From: Xylogone sp. PMI_703
Taxonomy: Eukaryota; Ascomycota; Leotiomycetes
Reading direction: 5' to 3'
Assembly: GCA_021399445.1 (NCBI GenBank)
Contig: JAJTUQ010000002.1
Location: 1,984,001 to 2,048,000 of the forward strand
Length of the DNA stretch: 64,000 bases
Below the pieces are notes generated by a model that saw only the letters and a list, made by a program, of their open reading frames with translations, was not told where the DNA came from and ran no database searches. The first letter of the stretch is position 1. Each line of letters starts with the position of its first letter. Positions 33,220-44,621 of this stretch are shown piece after piece. The translations under genes were made by a program, and so were the position numbers.

Positions 33220-35709
33220 TTAGCCCCAATTCATGAGGACTTGCTTCTTTCCCTTATTTCCTTTCCTCTTTACCTGGATACCGTCAATAGTATCATTGCT
33301 TTCACTTGCCGCACCAGCATCGGCACTACTTCCTCCTGCCCAAGCATTTGAGGTGTTCTTACCCGTATCTCTCCTGACCATGCCACTTCCATATCCAAAA
33401 ATAGTACTTTGAGGCTTGGCAGCTGGTGGGAGTGCTGGGAAGGCTTCACTACCGGCTGCAAGTGCTCGTCCAGGACCTGTAGATGCTGGCCGTGAAGTTG
33501 GTGGTGTAGGTCGTACAGATGTCGGGTTAGACGATGGAGTAGACGATGAGTTTGCCCATGACATAGTGCTCACTTTACCTGTTCCGGATCGGTTGGAGGA
33601 TGAAGCTCCTGTAGGAGTAGGTAGACTGGGGAACGCATTACTGGATGATGCCGATGCACTACCCCATGCTTGAGTTTTGGATACAGAGGATCGAGAACTT
33701 TGAGCGGTGGAAGATTTAAGTTTCAGAACTCTTGTGCTCTTTGCAGGTGTGGGAGCTGAGGATGTAGGCATTGAAGCTGTTACACCAGCCCAACCCAGTG
33801 ACTGCGAACTACCTCCCAATCCGCTAGGTCCGGGGAGTGAAGGATAGTCTTCGTTGATAGCTCGCCAGTCATTCCATGCAAGCCGCAAAGCGTCCGCTTT
33901 GGATTTATCTTCATATAGGTCGGCAACCTCTCTTACTAAAGTGCCGAGAGCATTGGAGGAGGTGTCGGAGAAGAGCGCGAAGAATGCGTCAATGAGACCT
34001 GTAGCAGAAATAGAACCACTTTTGTAGGATGATATTGAGCTTCGAAATTGGTTCATTTTCGCCTCGTCGTTTTGAAGGAGAATACTAGCACGCTCAACCA
34101 CTGCCCGATGCCTGACTTGACGCGCGAGATCCTGAGGAGTAAGTTCGGCTCGGGGCAAGTCCAGATTTCTTATTGATTCGGTGACCGCCTCGACATCTCC
34201 TGACGGTCGAGGAACAGACATACTCGGGGGTTCCTGTGCTGGTGCAGGTGCACGAGCAGCCGGTGTTGGGGCGGCTGGAGTGGATGTTAATTGACCACCG
34301 AAGGTACGTGTAGACACGGATTGAGCACTGTGGATTGCCATCTGTCTCTGGAAAATTTGTTCATCTCTGCGAAGTGGTTGAGTGCTTGGTGGAGGTATAG
34401 GTTCGGAGTTAGGATCTCTACCACGCCCTCTTCCCCTCCCTTCTCGTTGACTTCCTCCCCTTCGTTCTTGAGCGTAGGGAGCTCGGTAATCGAAAGCCGA
34501 CATGTCAACAACCCTTGTGTCTCTTCGCACATCCTTTGATAAAGTATTCCCATGTTCTTCTAACTGATGCGCCTTGAGATCCATTTCCGATCCAAAAACA
34601 ATGAATTTCTTTTCCAGGCATTCCTTGTCGGAGCATAAGTAGTGATCTTTTCGGAAGTGAGCTTCCAACGCTCTATAGTCAACATAATACTGGGGTTGGC
34701 CGCCTCGTCGATCACATATAAAACACCTCTCATGCTTTTCTCGACAGTGAACATATAATTCGTCATCGCCATAGAATCGCTGACCGCAAAAGCCACACAG
34801 AGGATGACCCTTAAATCCGCTCTGATCAACAGCACCGGGGTTATCATCTCCTTTCCTCATATGCCTTTCTAATTCCTTGTCTGTGAACAATTCGTGTTCG
34901 TGAGTAAAGACCTTTTTATGTCGAGTACAGAGATCACACATCTTCTTGTGATGCGCTGACCGTACATGCCGATGTAGATCTGGCCATCCTAGACACGCAA
35001 CGTCACATTCACTATCTGGACAATTGTACCTCAACAGTAACAGTGTATCTTCTAGAATCTCGGCCTTTTCGTATCGAATACCGATGTTTGGATCAGTATT
35101 CACAATATCTGCGTCTGAGTATTCCTCGTATCTTTTTTCAGCATCATCTGTAAATATTACGAACGGTGACGGTGTCTATACCAGTTTGTTAGCGTTACAG
35201 TCATTCTTCCAGAGCAGAACGAGGATACTTACTCTACAATGTGTGCAGTCCTTGGTCTTGTAGAGCGCTCTCATTCTTAATGCGCAAATATGGCAGGTTC
35301 GATGATTACAAGGCGCGACAGAGTGGTGCACTATATTTGAAGCACAAATAAAGCAGATGTCGTCCGATTCCTCTTCATCTGCCTGCTCACTCTCTTTCTT
35401 TTTACCCACCTCTCCCTCTTGCTGCTGGGACCTTGAGAATCTGGCAGCTAGATCCGCAGTATTCATCATGGGTAAAGCGCCATCTTGAGCAGTAGCTCCA
35501 GCCCGGTTGCCTCCACCTCTTCCTCGGCCACGTCTGCCGCCGTGAGAGTCAGTGTGATGAGGCGTGGAATCTGGGTTGCGTCCTTCATGGTTATGGCCCC
35601 CTCGTCCCCGACCTCGACCACGACCTCTTCCACCTCTTTGGCCATCTGCGCGAGCTGGTGGTTGCGAAGAGCCAGCTGTGGGTGGAGCTGGACTTGATGT
35701 TGAAGCCAT
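33220..35709 (-). CDS. HEL2: E3 ubiquitin ligase HEL2/ZNF598, ribosome-collision sensor
   Basis: Model complement(join(33220..35175, 35233..35709)), 810 residues, one phase-0 intron immediately after the last RING cysteines. The N-terminus is RGG/RG-rich (about 20-75), followed by a C3HC4 RING (C119, C122, C134, H136, C139, C142, C155, C158). A string of C2H2-type zinc fingers follows (about 205-370, for example CDLCTRHKKVFTHEHEL and CGFCGQRFYGDDELYVHC). The motif FGGQLTS is at about 451-457. The C-terminal half is Ser/Pro-rich and low-complexity, ending in a basic GKKQVLMNWG tail. This is the ZNF598/Hel2 layout. In yeast, Hel2 recognises collided ribosomes and ubiquitinates small-subunit proteins such as uS10, starting ribosome-associated quality control. 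The family is unambiguous. Confidence 0.95.
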
Positions 35710-36314
35710 TGCCTTCGATTCCTTGGGTTTCTCCCGACCTAAAGGGTACTTGGCGATACTGAATTGACTAAATGCGCACTGCGCCTCAGAGGGAGAATGT
35801 CCCTATCGACAGAGAGGAGTTTGTTTGCTTGCTGGGATGTGACGTGTTGTCGAGAGTCCAAGCAAGAGAGGGAGGCAATAATTGACGTTAGGTAGCTTTT
35901 TTTGAAGGTAGGAGGTAGGTTAGTGGGGTATTTATTAAGCGACCCCTCGAAAGGCTGTGGAGTCACACCGAAGCTCCCCCAGCATTAATAGAAGGTGAGG
36001 CTTAGCCACAAGGCTGACAAATTAAGACTCATCTGAGGAAATTCTGATTCAACTACCTGAAATATGCTTCTTAAATCTCCATAATCTGTAGCCATATGGG
36101 CCGTTATACATTGGATGGCCGCAGTCAACTTCATCCGAAGTGAGTAGAGATCTGCCGGTTATGAACTCCATGTTATCGATCTTATCCCTGGGAGCCAAAA
36201 GGCTCATCCGACCAAAATTCAAATTGAACGCCCTACCATAGCCTTAATATTCAATGATGCATGTCATAGTGCTCACCATGCCGATTAAACTCCGGTTCAA
36301 AATGTCTCATTAGG
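35710..36314. other. Intergenic region
   Basis: About 600 bases between two minus-strand genes: the HEL2 promoter side and the SWIB gene 3' flank. Nothing else was recognised. Confidence 0.5.
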
Positions 36315-37340
36315 TCATTCATCAATATCATATAGCTGTTTCCCTAAAATCTTGTTCATCGTGAACATATGCACCCTCTCTTGCTTGAAAACTGACTGCA
36401 TTTTATAGTCGCAAATAATCTGGCGCTTGTCGGTGGGATCCTGTAGGTCGCGCTCCTTGATATACTCCCAGATTTTCTTCACTACCTGGGGGCGCGAGAG
36501 CTATTGACCGTTAGCCGACACAATATATTTGTTACAGAACTACTAAGACTCACGGTGGATTCGCCAACTAACTCTGCCAATGGTGCAGAAAGATTGTATT
36601 GTTTCTAGGATAGATTAGTAATGGGCTAGAAAGGAGAAATGCCAATGAAATGGTTGCGGACTCACGTGAAAACCTCCCTTCCTTGAAACCTCCTTTGGTT
36701 CTCCATCAGAGCCCAATTCCAGGTCGCTATCATCTGCAGATTTAACCTTGGCGGCACTCTTCTTCTTCGGCGCTTTCTTTCTCATGACCACGGCCTTTTT
36801 GTTTACTCCGCCTCGTGTTGGTCGGGCTCTGTTGTTCTCTTGTGCCTGGAGCATTGCAGCAAGCTTCGCATCATCCATTTCCGCTTTTCGTTTCTTTTTC
36901 GGAGAGATATCTTTATTCTGTCCATCCTCTTCGTCTGAATGCGACTGTCTCTTCTCAGAGGTTTTCTCCATCGCGCTTCCATTTTCTATTGGAGATGCTG
37001 ATGCCGCCGTGGTTGTTGCGGCAGCACCATCTTGTTCACTTGTAAATGCGTCAAATCGCTCTAGAATTAATGCTTGAATAGCTTGCTGCATAATATCAGC
37101 ACTAGGAATGTAGATGGATGTTTGCTCATTTTCCAAGATTCTGTTACCTTCTGCTCAGCGATATCATGATCTAGTTGCGCCTGCAGACCTTTACGGATCT
37201 GCTTGGCTGATATGGTATTGAGATCTGCTGTGGCAAGGATGCCATCAATGATCTTCGAATACTGTGCGGTTTCTTCTGGGGTAACTAGGACACGTCAGTG
37301 GTTGTACCTGGCCACGGGCTAGGCTTTGCTTACGAGACAT
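36315..37340 (-). CDS. DEK_C and SWIB/MDM2-domain protein, UAF30/TRI1-like
   Basis: Model complement(join(36315..36500, 36554..36604, 36666..37085, 37148..37284, 37334..37340)), 266 residues. The first coding exon is only 7 bases (ATG TCT C). Residues 3-60 form a DEK C-terminal-like helical domain (LTPEETAQYSKIIDGIL, then AIQALILERFD). A Lys/Glu/Ser-rich nuclear-type linker (about 65-180, KKKRKAE and KKAPKKK) leads to a SWIB domain (about 188-264) with the hallmark LSAPLAELVG, RPQVVKKIWEYIKERDLQDP and FTMNKILGKQL. This is the arrangement of yeast Uaf30 (a Pol I upstream activating factor subunit) and its paralogue Tri1. Filamentous fungi usually have one such protein, so a role in rRNA transcription or chromatin is likely but not proven. 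Five exons keep frame throughout. Confidence 0.88.
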
Positions 37341-39621
37341 CTTGCTTGTGGTGGAGAAATGAATTGTAGATTTCCAAATCTGTAACCGAAACCCCTAATC
37401 GACGGGGCGGATGAGATTTAAAATAGGGGTCGCAGTTTGTGCATCCACTCTGTAGACCTGTTGATACCGATTGGAGTTAAACCGAACTCACTTGAATATG
37501 ATGACGAAAATGCGCCAGCTCTGGTAGTCAGCAACCAGCCTTGTCGTCTGAGTCGCAACAGTTTTAGTGATGAATATTGACGCAAATGAAGTAGCTGTCG
37601 AGGTATGCCGAGCATTGGTCTGCCCGATCACTTACGTTGAAGTTGACGCGATTGGGAAGGGTAGACGTGAGGAATGGTCATATGGAAGAGGTTCGGCATC
37701 AAGTGCAGCTGTGGCTGAAGAGGCAGGGCACTAGTTTCCGGATCGGCAGTCTAGAATCTAGAGCACTTATTGGCCCCAAAATTCGGTTTGAATAGATATA
37801 AAGTGAATGTAGTATTCCTGAACATCTACATATTATACTATGCAATGCAATTCAGTGGAGTTTATTCGCAAGAATAATGTTGGTGAAATACATATTTGAG
37901 AGTTGTGTCTTCTCCCAAAGCATCGTCAACCCAACTGGGGCTGCTTACCGGGTAAGTAGGATGAGGCGACGTGCATGCGGGACCTAACTTTGCAAAGAGA
38001 CGATCAAGCAAGTAAGCCAAATGATGACTACTTCATCTGATCAGGAATTTCATTGTTTCTGCTAAGATATGCTACTTCTCTAACTTGACCATAAAGAATC
38101 TTTAGTATTGAAAACCTATCTCCGAACACACCAACAGGGTACAGGAACATGCTTATCTGCCGCCCGGCTCGTCTCGCTCCATCCTTCCGAATTCTGCGGA
38201 GGCAGAACCCCAAAGGAATACGGGGCGTCCGCCATAGAAGCACAAAGAAAGCAGGCGCCCCATTTGTATTGGGCAGTTAACCACGAGAACATGTTTCTAC
38301 TTTTAGAAGCGCAGATATACCATTACATATTTACGCCCATTCATTGTTTTAGCGTCTAACCTACCTACAATATCTCCCAATCAGTTAGTCTACGTTTATT
38401 CTCATGCGTCGGCTCGTAGCCGCGCGGGTTTGGAAAATCGCGGAGTATCTGAAGTTGAGCGGCTGCGGACCCTTGTAGTGTGAGGTTGTCTAAATTTCAA
38501 GCCATCACAATCTTTGGTCCAGCACCTGCAACCAGAGAATCTACATTTACAGAGGGTCTATTGGCTTGCGCGCTTCACTTGTCGAAACTTTGCATAGTTT
38601 CACACTGTAGAACTCTCTTAGGTGGGATTTATGAGGCAATTTATGTCCAGGGCAAGTTACAGTTACTATTTGGACTTCGCCGATGCCCGGAGAAACCAGC
38701 CTTGCAGGTGTTGGCGGCTATGCAAATTAGAAACAAAACTTGTTAGCTCAAGTATTAAGACAGCTATGTCTTGACAGTACTTGTTCTGAATATCAAACCT
38801 TCAAAGCGGTTGACCTTGTCCTGTTTTTTCTTTACTTTTTAGTTCTCTTACTCTGAATATTGAGAGACGGCTACCATTTTCTACTTAGCTGAGATGTCCT
38901 ATAAGGCTATCAGGGCTTCCCACGCTAGTTTTAAGATATATACCGGTTTTGTCAAATATTACAATGGCGTTGTCAAGAGAAAAGCACTAGGCACTGTCAT
39001 TGTGGAAGGCAAAGAACTCATCATCTCTGTCGCAACTGAGACTCGCAACTGGAGACGGCCTGAGTTTATCGTTCACAAACTCAAGACTCCCCTTCAACGA
39101 TCTATTGAAAGCTGGCCCGAAAGGATACCTCCTTGGGCAACCGAAGTCTGTGCCAGGTACATATTTACTTGTTGAGTTGTGTTGCAAAGCAGGAGCTGAC
39201 TAGTTGTGGAGAGAATCCAATCACGAAAGCCCAAATGACCCTACGATACATATTACTGCTGTAGCTATTGGCATAGAAAATGACGAAACTTAAAGGATTG
39301 GGTCAGCAGTTGAAATAGTGTATTAAACTACACATGGCCGCTGAGGCGGGTTCTGAGCAAAGATCTATCGGCCATATCTTATTTATTTCGACACTACATG
39401 TATCTCCCTACCATATAGTTATCATGCTTGGCCGAGAGTGACGTACCTTGTCTATCTACCTTAAGAGGAAGGGGCAGTAAAGTAGGCTATGAGATCTTTC
39501 ACAATATAATCACACATTATGAGCTCAATCCGCTCATTATATTGCACGATCTGATCTACTGTATGATACAAGACCTCGATCTGGTTATAATGATACAGAG
39601 GCTTTATTTTTACTTTTCACC
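37341..39621. other. Intergenic region without supported genes
   Basis: About 2.3 kb. The first part holds the promoter of the SWIB gene. Open frames at 38894-39203 overlap in three phases and resemble no family I know. The remainder is A+T-rich. No RNA gene or repeat was recognised. Confidence 0.5.
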
Positions 39622-41316
39622 TCACATCCTCTCACGCTTTCGGGGTGCACTTCGAATAATGTTATCCACTCTTAGAAGGAGCTATAAATAATTAGCAAAG
39701 TTTCGTCTCTCACAATGAGGAAATAACTTACCTCTGCAGCCTCGGAGGCAGATGATACCACAGCTCGCTTTAGTTTGTAACTTTCAATAATCCCCAGTTC
39801 TCGCATGTCTGCTATTCCACCTCCGGGAGTCATTAAATCTAAGCCATAAGTATTCATACCGTCATAAATAGCAGTTCTGAGTCTTGCAACAAGGTCACTA
39901 GAATCATAACCAGCATTATCTGCCAGGATAGTTGGTAACTGACGAAGTGCCACTGCAAATGCTGCCACGGCAAGCTGCTTCTTGCCCTCAACTTTAACGG
40001 CAGCATTTTCCACTGCTTTAGCCATCAACATCTCGGCACAACCTCCTCCAAGTGTTGTTCTTGGCTCCTTAACAGTTTGTGATAAGACTGCAAGTGCATC
40101 ATGCAAAGATCGCTCTGCTTCATCTAACATCTGTTCTGTAGCCCCTCTTAAAACAATGGTGCATGCTTCTCCGGCTGCCACCCCTGAGAACTTGATCAGA
40201 GTGTCTTCTCCGATAATAACTTCTTCAATTAAGTCGCAGTGTCCAAGCTTGACGTGCTCGGGGTGATCGAAAGTCGATGCTATCTCACCACCAGTGACAA
40301 GAGCTAAGCGCTCAATGCCATCAAAATCTGCATGCTCGATAGACATGATACCAGCATCCGCAAAAAGCTGCTCGGGCCAATTGTAGATCAACTGGCGGTT
40401 AATGAAGCAGTTTATCCCATGTGCCTTGATCTTGTCTACCTTCGCCTTCATCTTCTCTTTCTCTGCCCTTTCTAGCTCTGCGAGCTTACCGGTCGAGGTA
40501 ACCTTGACACGGGCACCAAAGATCTTAATCTTGTCTGTATCCATGGCAGTGTTGGCAATCAGAATTTTTGCTTTCTCTAATCTCTTTGGCTGGTTCACTC
40601 CTATTTTCTTATCAAGGAGGAACCCCTCGTCAAGATAAGAGTCTTCAAGTCTACCACCCTTTTTCTTGATAATTTGTATGTTGGTCAAGTCCGCAGAGCC
40701 TTTCAAACGCAAGATAGCGTCACATGCTAGTTCTGCGAAATGATTCCGGCTCTGAGATAGAATTTTGGAACTTAAAGTCGTTCGTGCTATTGCCAAGAGA
40801 TCCTTCTTAAACGCATCCTTGTCCTTGCTGTGGTCCACCGCTGATTTCTCTAGTGCCGCCAACGCCGCCTGACTAGCTATTCTATAGCCGTCAATGATGG
40901 TTTGAGGGTGAATCTTCTTGTCGACTAATTTTTCGGCCTCCCGTAAAAGTTCTGCTGCTAGAACGGTAACAGATGTAGTTCCATCTCCTACTTCGTCGTC
41001 CTGAACCTTTGATATATTAACCAGAACTTTTGCAGCTGGATTATCTAATGCAATAGCTTTCAGGATAGTTGCACCATCGTTTGTGACTAGGATCTCGCCG
41101 GTGGAAGCACTATTTTAAAGGTTAGTGACTAAATTTGAGTCTTTAGATTACAGATAAAGACCTTTGCAGTAACTTATCCATACCACGAGGTCCTAACGAG
41201 CTCTTTACCAAGTCACCAACAGCTATGGCACCTACAAATGCTGAAAGGCGGGCGTTCTCTCCCTTCTCCTCAGTTGTACCATCTTCAAAGATCTGTGTTG
41301 GACTAAACGATGCCAT
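39622..41316 (-). CDS. CCT2: T-complex protein 1 subunit beta (CCT2)
   Basis: Model complement(join(39622..39681, 39732..41109, 41162..41316)), 530 residues. A cytosolic group II chaperonin subunit of the eight-member TRiC/CCT ring that folds actin, tubulin and WD40 proteins. Visible hallmarks: the N-terminal [23 protein letters not shown], the nucleotide-binding GDGTTS (93-98), GGGCAEML in the C-terminal equatorial part, and the closing [15 protein letters not shown] encoded by a 60-base last exon. The first intron has an uncommon GTCTTT donor but a good CACTAAC branch site and restores the frame. Length matches yeast Cct2 (527). It is divergently arranged with eIF3b across 445 bases. A gene call ending at the in-frame stop inside intron 2 would replace the true C-terminus. 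Confidence 0.95.
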
Positions 41317-41761
41317 CTTCCGGTGTCTTGGTATAAGATACCGGAAATATCTCAATCACCTCCTTTTTGGCAAAATGAACTATTCTAGAATAAAAAAGAT
41401 GAGGAGTCGCGGCATATCGCGTAGCTTTGCTGGTATCGAAAATAATATCGCGCTAGTGGACCCTACTAGCGAATTTCCACACAATCACATTCACAGCGAC
41501 GAACTTTTTGAGATTGGAAAACAAACTGCGGCATAGTTATTCTACTCTCTCAACTTCTCGCAAAATCCGTAAGCTGAAATATTCCATAGAGTCATTATTG
41601 AGGTTCTATTACTTTTACAAAACCATACATATCAGACGCTGACGTATATGGAGGGGCAGAATTTGCGATACCCCACAGCATTTTCACATCACCGACCTCA
41701 AATCGATCGAGCACAAAACCGCGAAATTTAAAGACCGTTCCGGTCGCCCATAACCGCAATC
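41317..41761. promoter_or_regulatory. Shared divergent promoter region CCT2 / eIF3b
   Basis: 445 bases between the two start codons hold both promoters and 5' UTRs. Both genes serve protein synthesis and folding, so co-regulation is plausible. No specific factor site is claimed. Confidence 0.55.
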
Positions 41762-44094
41762 ATGGCGCCGAGTTTCGACCATTTACCAGACCCAGAGGAG
41801 GACGATTATGATGAGGAGGAGGAGCTCGACTTTTCAGATCTTCGAGAGCGCTTCGAAGTTCAGCTTGAACAAGGTCTCGACACTTTCGTCGTTATTGATG
41901 GATTGCCAGAAGTAACGGAAGAAACAAAGCCTAAATTGATTAAATTCTTGTTAAGAAAATTAAACGCTGTTGGTAAAACCCGCGAAGACTCGATCTTCAT
42001 GCCTATTGGAGACGATGGAAAGTCATACAGGTTCGTGCTGATAGTACCCTCCTGTGTACCAAAAACTGACTGAAATGATAGGTTTGCCTTCGTTGAATAT
42101 TCCTCCCCGGCCGAAGCCGTCGCTGCCTGCAAAGCACTTGATAACGTTCCTCTGGATAAGAAACATACCTTGAGAGTCAACAAATTGACAGATATTGATC
42201 GATACGGAAGGGAAGGCCGAATCGATGAAAAGTACACGCCTCCTAAGATTGAAGAGTTTACGGAGAAGGAGCATCTGCGATCATGGTTAGCGGATCCAAG
42301 CGGGCGTGGACGAGATCAATTTGTCATGTACAGGGATGACAGGGTCCAGGTTTTCTGGAATAATGAAAAAGATACACCAGAGCCAATTGTGGATCGCCAA
42401 CACTGGACCGAATCATTTGTTCAGTGGTCTCCGCAAGGTACTTATTTGACTTCTATGCATCAACAAGGTGTTCAGCTATGGGGTGGCCCATCGTGGACTC
42501 GCCAGAAGCGTTTTGCTCACCCCTTTGTTAATCTGGTTGATTTCTCTCCAGGAGAGAAGTACTTGACTACATGGTCAAACCGACCTATTTCTATCCCCGA
42601 AGAAGGCCACCCTGCTCTGTCAGTTGATGATGATGGAAAGAACTATGTGATCTGGGATATTGAGACCGGCAAACCTTTGAGATCTTTTGCAAACCTTGAC
42701 CTTCCCGGCAATGGTGTGGACGAAGCGGGCCGACCATTGAAGAGAAAGATACAATGGCCAGCATTCAAGTGGTCAGCAGATGACAAGTATGTTGCGCGCT
42801 TAACACAAGGTACCTCGATTTCTGTATACGAACTTCCTCGAATGGGTCTTCTTGACAAGACATCGATTAAAATTGAAGGAGTTATGGATTTCGAATGGGC
42901 ACCAGCAACGCCTCAACGTGAAGGAGTCAAGAAGTATGAACAGTTATTCTGCTTTTGGACCCCAGAAATCGGCAGCAATCCTGCTAAGGTCGGCTTAATG
43001 AGCATCCCGTCAAAGGAAATCGTGCGTACATTAAATCTCTTCAGCGTCACTGATGCTAAGCTGCACTGGCAATCTGATGCAGCGTACCTCTGCGTTAAAG
43101 TCGACCGCCACTCAAAGTCCAAGAAATCTCTCGCCACCAGCCTCGAAATCTTCCGTGTAAAAGAGAAAGGTGTACCGGTCGAAGTAGTAGACTCTCTCAA
43201 AGATACTGTCATTAACTTTGCATGGGAACCCAAGGGCGACCGTTTTGTCATCATCACTACTGCTGAAGTAGTTGCGGCGACAGCAGTTCCTCCGAAGACA
43301 TCCGTATCATTCTACTGCCCCGAGAAGATCAAAGGCCCTGGCGTTGGCAATTTCAAGCATCTCCGAACGTTCGACAAAAAGAACAGTAACGCAATCTATT
43401 GGTCTCCAAAGGGCCGCTTTGTTGTTGTTGCTACGGTCCATTCCCAACAAAGCTTCGACCTTGAATTTTTCGACCTCGATTTCGAGGGTGAGAAGCCCGA
43501 AAATGAAAAGGATCTTACTGCCAATCTCCAACTAATGAACACGGCTGACCACTATGGCGTAACCGATATTGAATGGGATCCTACTGGCAGATATGTAGCT
43601 ACAAGCGCTAGTATCTGGAAGCATACGGTATTATTGCCTGATATGAAAATTTTTGACATGAAAACTAACGCCTGTAACAGATGGAAAACGGTTACCATTT
43701 ATATGACTTCAAGGGTGAGCTATTAAGAGAAGAGCCCGTTGAGAAGTTCAAACAGTGGCTCTGGCGCCCTCGTCCACCTAGTTTGTTAACAAAGGAGGAG
43801 CAAAAGCAAATTCGCAAGAACCTTCGTGAATACAGCAAGGTATTCGAACAAGAAGATGCCGATCGTGGCGCTTCCGCCGACGCTGCCGTTGTGGAAAACA
43901 GACGGAGATTGCTTGATGAGTGGCGTGCCTGGAGAGCTAGTGTCGAAGAAGAGCTCAGGAGTGAGAGGCGGGAGAGAGGTCTTCCAGAAGATCCTCTTGA
44001 TGCTGTGGCTGACAATGGAGAAGAAGATGAGACCCAGGTCATCGAAGAGATTGTCGAGGAGATTGTAGAGGAAACGGAAGAGATCATCGGTTAG
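41762..44094 (+). CDS. PRT1: Translation initiation factor eIF3 subunit b (PRT1)
   Basis: Model join(41762..42030, 42082..43627, 43681..44094), 742 residues. An acidic N-terminus ([11 protein letters not shown]) precedes an RRM (about 38-125: [10 protein letters not shown] as RNP2 and [10 protein letters not shown] as RNP1; the latter is assembled across intron 1). A long WD40-like beta-propeller (about 140-610) follows, then a basic/acidic helical tail ending in repeated EEIVEE. eIF3b is the scaffold of eIF3. Its RRM binds eIF3j and the propeller binds the 40S subunit during scanning. The first intron uses a GTTCGT donor. Size matches fungal eIF3b (about 740). Exon 3 starts at an in-frame ATG ([10 protein letters not shown]), which is internal and not a second gene. 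Confidence 0.96.
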
Positions 44095-44621
44095 GATTCT
44101 TGACGTTGGCTATATAGGGATCTTCTTTTGCTTATCATGGTTGGGGCTGCTAATGGCATAGGTTCATGAGAGGTTCTCTGTAGAACATTTCCGGCTGCTC
44201 TTGTCTTTTGCATACGGGAAGCCGTTTAAATGCAATGAAAAAAATTAGTTCATATGAATGTTATGAATAGATTCAATTTAACTGTACGCTATTCAAGATG
44301 GTGTCTCTCTGTGCTGAATAAGCTACTGTTCCTTCCCTCTAAAATCACTACATCTTCCAAAGTTTAGGAAGCAATTGGTAGCTTCTCAAGTACCTTCGTA
44401 TCATATGAAAAGTCACGACATCCATGTCAGCTTAGTCATCATCTATAAAGCCTCGGCACATTTCTTGAGAGTAGTCGGCAGTAGTATTGGCGGGTGGCCA
44501 GTCTAAATCGCGCTGGCTATATGATGTGAGCATCAGGATTGTTTTATGTGCAGTATTATATTTCCAGTTTTTGATCTTGTGCCTGTTAAATAATACATAA
44601 AGTCATTATCCTTTTCTAAGC
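44095..44621. other. Intergenic region
   Basis: 527 bases between tandem plus-strand genes: the eIF3b 3' flank and the upstream region of the thiolase-like gene. Nothing else was recognised. Confidence 0.5.

Noticed and set aside
38894..39203. Overlapping open frames on both strands with protein-like stretches
   Set aside because: Three phases are open over the same bases and none resembles a family. Could be a degraded gene fragment, but nothing supports a call.
43681..44094. Separate small gene starting [10 protein letters not shown]
   Set aside because: This is the last exon of eIF3b, in phase with the preceding exon and matching its conserved C-terminus.
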